Source: Putridiphycobacter sp965230195
Lineage (GTDB): Bacteria > Bacteroidota > Bacteroidia > Flavobacteriales_D > Crocinitomicaceae
Assembly: GCA_965230195.1 (NCBI GenBank)
Contig: OZ245997.1
Location: forward strand, 4,154,001-4,218,000
DNA length: 64,000 bases
Direction of reading: 5' to 3'
In this document: positions 59,687 through 64,000 of the stretch, piece after piece
Numbering within the stretch: the first letter of the stretch is position 1
Layout: every line of letters begins with the position of its first letter
The notes under the pieces: model-generated
What the model saw: the letters and a program-made list of their open reading frames with translations, nothing else
The model's database searches: none
What the model was told of the DNA's origin: nothing
Translations under genes and position numbers: made by a program

Positions 59687-60604
59687 ATGTTATTAAATTG
59701 GATAAAGGCTTTCCGGCTCAGAACCCTTCCACTATCTTTTAGTACAATCATAATGGGAAACGCTATTGCCTTGTTTGATGGACAATTTAATCTCACCGTT
59801 TTTCTGGCCACTTTATTGACCACATTATTTCTTCAGATTCTTTCAAACCTGGCCAACGACTATGGTGACGGTGTAAAAGGAACAGATAATGCTGACAGAT
59901 TGGGTCCCCAACGTGCGTTGCAAAGTGGCGCCATCACAGCTAAACAAATGAAAACGGCAATCATAATATTCGTGGCACTCTCACTCATCAGCGGTTTGTT
60001 TTTAATACTTCAGGCAGTAGAGCTCGCAGGCCCTTTTCAGCTTATTTTCATTGTTCTGGGGGTTGGTGCTATTGCAGCAGCTATTAAATATACGGTAGGT
60101 AAAAAAGCCTATGGTTACAGAGGTTTAGGAGATGTATTTGTATTCATATTCTTTGGATTAATTGGTGTGGGTGGCTCCTATTATATGCAGACCCAACAAT
60201 TAAATTTAATGATCATATTACCAGCTATTGCAATTGGCGCATTAAGCGCAGCTGTCCTCAATCTCAACAATATGAGGGATATAGAAAATGATCGTAAAAT
60301 GGATAAAAATACCATTGTGGTAATGATGGGCTTAAAAAATGCAAAATTGTACCACTATTCGCTTTTCATTATTACTTACCTGGCACTGTTCTCCTACATT
60401 TTATTAATGTCTGGCACTAATCAAAGTTTTAAGATTACACTCTCAGTAGTGACCTTTATTATACTCATATTACATATTATTCATATTAAGACAGTAAGGA
60501 AGGCTTCGGATTACAAATCATTCGACCCCGAACTGAAAAAAATTGCTTTGAGCACTTTATTGCTGAGCCTCTTTTGGATCGGTTCGGTAATTTATTTTCA
60601 ATAA
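59687..60604 (+). CDS. menA: 1,4-dihydroxy-2-naphthoate polyprenyltransferase
   Basis: The 305-residue membrane enzyme has nine predicted helices and the UbiA-type motifs NDYGDGVKGTDNADRLGPQRAL (first Asp-rich, with the Asn start) and NNMRDIENDRKMDKNT (second). It makes demethylmenaquinone in menaquinone synthesis, consistent with respiration via menaquinone. The other men genes are not here. Confidence 0.94.
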   Translation: MLLNWIKAFRLRTLPLSFSTIIMGNAIALFDGQFNLTVFLATLLTTLFLQILSNLANDYGDGVKGTDNADRLGPQRALQSGAITAKQMKTAIIIFVALSLISGLFLILQAVELAGPFQLIFIVLGVGAIAAAIKYTVGKKAYGYRGLGDVFVFIFFGLIGVGGSYYMQTQQLNLMIILPAIAIGALSAAVLNLNNMRDIENDRKMDKNTIVVMMGLKNAKLYHYSLFIITYLALFSYILLMSGTNQSFKITLSVVTFIILILHIIHIKTVRKASDYKSFDPELKKIALSTLLLSLFWIGSVIYFQ

Positions 60605-60650
60605 ATTGTATCTGTTTTGTGACAATTAGCGTAAATTTGGTTATTAGAAT

Positions 60651-61751
60651 ATGCGTTTAGTAATATTATTTATCGGATTACTTTCTTTTCAGGCTCAGGC
60701 ACAGGTTGAAACCGATACTGCTTTGGCCAGAATCGAAAACCATTTAGCCAGATTATTGGAAAAATTGAGAAATGCTCCTAACGATTCTGAAAGAGAAATG
60801 CATAATATTACTTTTTATGAAGAATTAAAGGTAACACTAAGAAAACCCGGGGTACTCACCTATCCTTTTTCCAAGTTAAAAACTGTGTCAACCATTAAAT
60901 CACCAGATGGTGCCTTTAGAATTTTTAACTGGAATGTAGAGACAGATCAGTTAAACCATAAGCATTACTGTTTTGTGGTTAAAAAAGGACGAATCCGGGG
61001 TAAAAACAGGGTGATCGAGTTTAAAGAAGATAAATTAACAATTCCACCAAACCCAACAACTCAGCTGACTCCAAACCGTTGGTATGGGGCGCTTTATTAT
61101 AAAATAATACCATTAAAAAAAGGTGGCAAAACACTATACACCGTTATGGGATTTAACGGACATACCCGAAGCAGTAATAAAAAAGTATTGGATGTCTTCT
61201 GGTTTAGAGGTAACAGCCTGAAACTGGGTTACCCTATTTTTGAAGAGAATGAGAATTCAACCGAGTTAAAAAGACGAATTTTCTTTGAATACTCTGAAAA
61301 AGCGACCGTTAGTGTCAAATTTTTAGAAGGCATTGGAAAAATCGTTTTTAACCATCTGATTCCGGAAAATAAAAATTTAGCAGGCATTGAAGAGTTCTAT
61401 ATTCCTGACTTGACTTATGATGCCTATTACTGGAAAAATGGAATTTGGAAATATCAAAAAGACATCCAGGTTGGTAATAAGGTAGAAAAAAAGATCAAAG
61501 TCTACAACCCCAATTATGATGCAGCTAATGAGGATGAAGAGGGTAATGAAGAGTTCCGGGTTCAAAAAACACGTTGGGAAGACCCTACAGGCAGAGGATC
61601 AGCCGGGCGTGGTGAAAAACACACTATTGTCCGCGTTGAAAATGACGGAAAAACCCGGAAGAAAAGCAAGAAAAAGGGAGATAAAAAGCCTAAGAAAACA
61701 AGGACTAAAAAACAAAAGTCAGTTCCTCATTCTGCTATTAAGTTAGACTGA
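60651..61751 (+). CDS. Secreted protein of unknown function
   Basis: The 366-residue protein has a signal peptide (MRLVILFIGLLSFQAQAQ/V), a beta-rich body (FRIFNWNVETDQLNHKHYCFVV; NRWYGALYYKIIPLKKGGKTLYTVMGFNG; VLDVFWFRGN) and a strongly basic lysine-rich C-terminus (KSKKKGDKKPKKTRTKKQK). I do not recognise a domain. It overlaps the next secreted-protein gene by one base, so they are a pair. Confidence 0.8.
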   Translation: MRLVILFIGLLSFQAQAQVETDTALARIENHLARLLEKLRNAPNDSEREMHNITFYEELKVTLRKPGVLTYPFSKLKTVSTIKSPDGAFRIFNWNVETDQLNHKHYCFVVKKGRIRGKNRVIEFKEDKLTIPPNPTTQLTPNRWYGALYYKIIPLKKGGKTLYTVMGFNGHTRSSNKKVLDVFWFRGNSLKLGYPIFEENENSTELKRRIFFEYSEKATVSVKFLEGIGKIVFNHLIPENKNLAGIEEFYIPDLTYDAYYWKNGIWKYQKDIQVGNKVEKKIKVYNPNYDAANEDEEGNEEFRVQKTRWEDPTGRGSAGRGEKHTIVRVENDGKTRKKSKKKGDKKPKKTRTKKQKSVPHSAIKLD

Positions 61752-62305
61752 TGATAGCGCGAGGTAAATGCATTGTATTCTTAATATTCTTCTCTAACCT
61801 GTTTTCGATCAGATGTATTGGACAGGACACTACTATTTATACTCTTTTAACTTACGGCTTACCAAATATTTCTTTTAATTCTGCCAGAAATATTGTTCAG
61901 AAAAAATGGTCAATAAAATATGAAGTTGTGGGCGGTTGCGTTGTTGATGAAGCAATGTTCGCTAAAGTAGAAAAGCACAATGATTCAGTTAATAATTTAC
62001 TGGAATTAAAATACGGTAAAGATTGGTATGATTTATTTCTTGAAGAAATAGACCAGGAAATAAAAAACCAGGATAAGCTTAAGGAGTTAATTTATGCAAA
62101 CGAACTTGTTTTAACTAAAGCTAAGGCATTGGCCAAAGATATGAACAGATTAAGTTTTCATTTTCTAAAAATAAATGAAAATGAATATAAGATAGATCTC
62201 AATGGATATGAGTTATCAAAGGGTGATACCAAATGGGTAAGGTATTTTCGAATACAAGCATTTCTGACTGAGGAAAAGATCATTATATTAGAAAAAAGGG
62301 AGTGA
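61751..62305 (+). CDS. Secreted protein of unknown function
   Basis: The 184-residue product starts MIARGKCIVFLIFFSNLFSIRCIGQD (signal peptide). It contains VVGGCVVDEAMFAKVEKHNDSVNNLLELKYGKDWYDLF, a pattern met in uncharacterised Bacteroidota proteins. Its stop codon abuts the convergent hisIE stop (TGATCA at 62303-62308 holds both). Confidence 0.75.
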   Translation: MIARGKCIVFLIFFSNLFSIRCIGQDTTIYTLLTYGLPNISFNSARNIVQKKWSIKYEVVGGCVVDEAMFAKVEKHNDSVNNLLELKYGKDWYDLFLEEIDQEIKNQDKLKELIYANELVLTKAKALAKDMNRLSFHFLKINENEYKIDLNGYELSKGDTKWVRYFRIQAFLTEEKIIILEKRE

Positions 62306-62899
62306 TCACCTATATTGAGAGCGATTCTGTAACTCCTCTTCTACATCTTTAATTCCAACACCTTTGGCCTTTAACAAAATCAAAAAGTGATACATCAGGT
62401 CAGCTGCTTCATTGATAAATAATTCCTTATTGTTGTCTTTGGCTTCTATCACCAATTCTACAGCTTCCTCTCCTACTTTCTGAGCAACTTTGTTAATCCC
62501 ACGTTTGAATAATGCATTAGTATAGGACCCTTCAATATCCTGATCTATTCTCTTAGAAATCCGATTTTCCAATTCATACAAAAAGTCTTTACTTTCCTGC
62601 TCACCAAAACAGGAAAAACTACCGGTATGACAGACCGGACCTGCTGGTTGAGCTTTAATTAAAACGGTATCCTGATCACAATCAATCATCATATCAATAA
62701 CAATTAAAAAATGTCCGGAGCTTTCTCCTTTTGTCCACAACCTGTTTTTACTGCGACTAAAAAAGGTCACCTTTCCTTCCAACACCGTTTGATCATAAGC
62801 TTCCTGATTCATATAGCCCAGCATTAAAACCTGACTTGTTGTATAATGTTGAACAATAACAGGAACCAATCCATTTGACTTTTCGAAATTAATTTTCAT
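62306..62899 (-). CDS. hisIE: Bifunctional phosphoribosyl-AMP cyclohydrolase/phosphoribosyl-ATP diphosphatase
   Basis: The 197-residue enzyme catalyses steps 2 and 3 of histidine synthesis. The HisI half (1-~105) shows FFSRSKNRLWTKGESSGH, MIDCDQDTVLIKAQPAGPVCHTGSFSCF with the metal and cysteine ligands. The HisE half (~112-197) shows KVGEEAVELVIEAKDNNKELFINEAADLMYHFLILLKAKG. It lies 10 bp after hisF in the same operon. Confidence 0.97.
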   Translation of the reverse strand: MKINFEKSNGLVPVIVQHYTTSQVLMLGYMNQEAYDQTVLEGKVTFFSRSKNRLWTKGESSGHFLIVIDMMIDCDQDTVLIKAQPAGPVCHTGSFSCFGEQESKDFLYELENRISKRIDQDIEGSYTNALFKRGINKVAQKVGEEAVELVIEAKDNNKELFINEAADLMYHFLILLKAKGVGIKDVEEELQNRSQYR

Positions 62900-62909
62900 A
62901 TTTTTTATT

Positions 62910-63665
62910 TTAAATTCTAACCGGGATGTTTGCTTGTTTAAGGTGAGTTTTCAATTGAGGTATGGGCAAAATATTATAATGGAAAATACTGGCCGCTAAG
63001 CCGGCACTCGCGCTTGTACACTCAAACAGCGATTCAAAATCATGTTCGGCTCCTGCCCCACCAGAAGCAATAACCGGAATATTAACTGCCTGACAGATGC
63101 TTTCTGTGATATCAAGTGCAAATCCATTTCGGGTACCATCATGATACATTGAGGTTAATAAAATTTCTCCCGCCCTCATTTCTTCAGCTAATTTTGCCCA
63201 ATCAACAGCTTCCAATTCTGTTTCAGTGTCACCACCACTAATAAAAACCTTCCACTTCTCTTCTACCAATTTCACATCAATGGCTACAACAACACATTGA
63301 CTACCAAAATTGCCTGCTATCTCTGTGATCAGTTCCGGGGTCTTAACTGCAGCAGAGTTTAAACTAACCTTATCAGCCCCTGCATCCACAAGGCGTTTTG
63401 CATCAATTAAACTATTAACTCCCCCACCGACAGTAAATGGGATATTAATAGATTTTGAAATTTCAGATACCAACTCTGTTAATGTTTTTCTCTTTTCCTG
63501 TGTCGCTGAAATATCTAAAAACACCAATTCATCAGCACCAAATTCAACATATCGTTTAGCCAGTTCAACGGGGTCACCTGCATCCCTGATATCAACAAAA
63601 TTTACGCCTTTAACTGCTCTCCCTGCTTTAATATCCAAACAAGGGATTATTCTTTTTTTTAACAT
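62910..63665 (-). CDS. hisF: Imidazole glycerol phosphate synthase subunit HisF
   Basis: The 251-residue (beta/alpha)8 barrel begins LKKRIIPCLDIKAGRAVKGVNF with catalytic Asp11, and has AIDVKLVE with the second Asp near 130. DADELVFLDISAT-like GADELVFLDISATQEKR, PFTVGGGVNS and VIASGGAGAEHDF are phosphate-site loops. With HisH it makes imidazole glycerol phosphate. It is followed by hisIE. Confidence 0.97.
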   Translation of the reverse strand: MLKKRIIPCLDIKAGRAVKGVNFVDIRDAGDPVELAKRYVEFGADELVFLDISATQEKRKTLTELVSEISKSINIPFTVGGGVNSLIDAKRLVDAGADKVSLNSAAVKTPELITEIAGNFGSQCVVVAIDVKLVEEKWKVFISGGDTETELEAVDWAKLAEEMRAGEILLTSMYHDGTRNGFALDITESICQAVNIPVIASGGAGAEHDFESLFECTSASAGLAASIFHYNILPIPQLKTHLKQANIPVRI

Positions 63666-63684
63666 TATATATTATTTTAATTAC

Positions 63685-63722
63685 CAGTTTTTCAGTTAGT
63701 AGTTTATCGTTAATAGTTAAAA
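63685..63722 (-). repeat. Low-complexity AACTATTAAC string between hisF and hisA
   Basis: The minus strand carries CTTTTAACTATTAACGATAA and AACTACTAACTGAAAAAC, related to strings at about 10950, 12010 and 43430. It separates hisA from hisF (118-bp gap), unlike the tight hisF-hisIE junction. Confidence 0.5.
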
Positions 63723-63783
63723 GGCTCTCTGATGTAATCACCTTTTATTCTCAACCGATTTTCTGAACACCTATGACAATTTG

Positions 63784-64000
63784 TTAATGACTAAAATTAA
63801 CTAACTCCTCAAGCCTGATGCATCCCTCGTAAATGGCTTTTCCAACTATTACACCTTCACATCCCAGCTGTTTTAAGCTTTTGATATCCTTAACTGACGA
63901 TACTCCGCCACTGGCAATTAACTGAACACCGGTTTCCTTTATAATTTCCTGATACAAAGTCTCTGAAGCTCCTGCCAACATCCCGTCTTTGGAAATATCA
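63784..64000 (-). CDS. hisA: HisA (phosphoribosylformimino-AICAR-P isomerase), C-terminal part, cut by the window edge
   Basis: The visible 72 codons read DISKDGMLAGASETLYQEI, VQLIASGGVSSVKDIKSLK, GCEGVIVGKAIYEGCIRLEEL and end in NFSH. The DGML and IASGGVSS phosphate-site loop and GVIVGKAIYEG identify HisA. The N-terminus lies beyond base 64000, so the gene is partial only because of the window. It is followed by hisF and hisIE in the usual histidine operon order. Confidence 0.93.
   Translation of the reverse strand, partial: DISKDGMLAGASETLYQEIIKETGVQLIASGGVSSVKDIKSLKQLGCEGVIVGKAIYEGCIRLEELVNFSH

Noticed and set aside
63310..63699. 129-codon plus-strand frame opposite hisF
   Set aside because: Antisense shadow of a well-supported hisF.

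Overview
The window reads as the chromosome of an AT-rich member of the Bacteroidota, most likely order Flavobacteriales. The evidence is direct: two secreted proteins with C-terminal type IX secretion (T9SS) sorting domains, a PorP/SprF-family protein, DUF4924 and DUF177 family proteins, menaquinone synthesis (menA), scarce Shine-Dalgarno sequences, and promoters of the Bacteroidota type (TTG or TTTG, 17-23 bases, TAnnTTTG). I saw no rRNA, tRNA, CRISPR array, prophage or intact insertion sequence.

Region 1 (1-12.7 kb) is a loose accessory region of short, mostly monocistronic genes. It holds two tandem short SSB genes, an ankyrin protein, a T9SS cargo protein, lipoproteins, PorP/SprF, a DUF2867 protein, a frameshifted metallophosphoesterase, and a run of small proteins that includes two polymorphic-toxin immunity-type genes (Imm7-like and Imm35/YrhB-like) with no toxin nearby. 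Repeats are frequent here.

Region 2 (12.7-17.6 kb) carries AraC, DJ-1/PfpI, GNAT, CYTH, a Crp/Fnr regulator and a quinone-reductase-like MDR enzyme, with an FNR-type dyad between the last two. Region 3 (17.8-22.7 kb) is a tight operon for glycan or lipid-linked sugar modification: GT2, WecD-like acetyltransferase, WecE aminotransferase and a large polytopic membrane protein. Region 4 (22.7-33 kb) holds a large T9SS protein, a GyrI-like protein, an esterase, a TipA-type MerR regulator, two methyltransferases, a sigma factor, a second Crp/Fnr regulator and DoxX. It also has a compact structured intergenic element.

Region 5 (33-42.4 kb) looks like a stress or xenobiotic-response cluster: methyltransferase, TetR plus epimerase/reductase, alpha/beta hydrolase of epoxide-hydrolase type, a second TetR divergent from a membrane protein plus FAD monooxygenase, a membrane-bound AraC regulator, and an outer-membrane protein plus S41 peptidase. 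Region 6 (42.4-43.4 kb) is a thioredoxin-like protein and a MarR regulator with four C-terminal cysteines, sharing three matching operators. Region 7 (43.5-64 kb) is more conserved: a CotH/beta-helix lipoprotein, a class A PBP, succinyl-CoA:3-ketoacid CoA-transferase (scoAB), DUF177-rpmF, fabH-accB-accC, a peptide-type substrate-binding lipoprotein with a BadF-type kinase, SiaC-like, OmpH, DUF4924, an LpxL-like acyltransferase, menA and the hisIE-hisF-hisA end of the histidine operon.

The most interesting signals are regulatory. A tandem operator (TTAGTA-N3-TTGACCTAA twice, 28-30 bp apart) overlays the promoters of two genes 30 kb apart and lies next to a TetR gene. A redox-type MarR/thioredoxin module has three near-identical dyads. 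A 99-bp repeat with palindromic ends occurs twice in opposite orientation. Several transcripts appear to begin with a stem-loop directly after the -7 element. There is also a run of four stem-loops in a 375-base gap near 28.9 kb.
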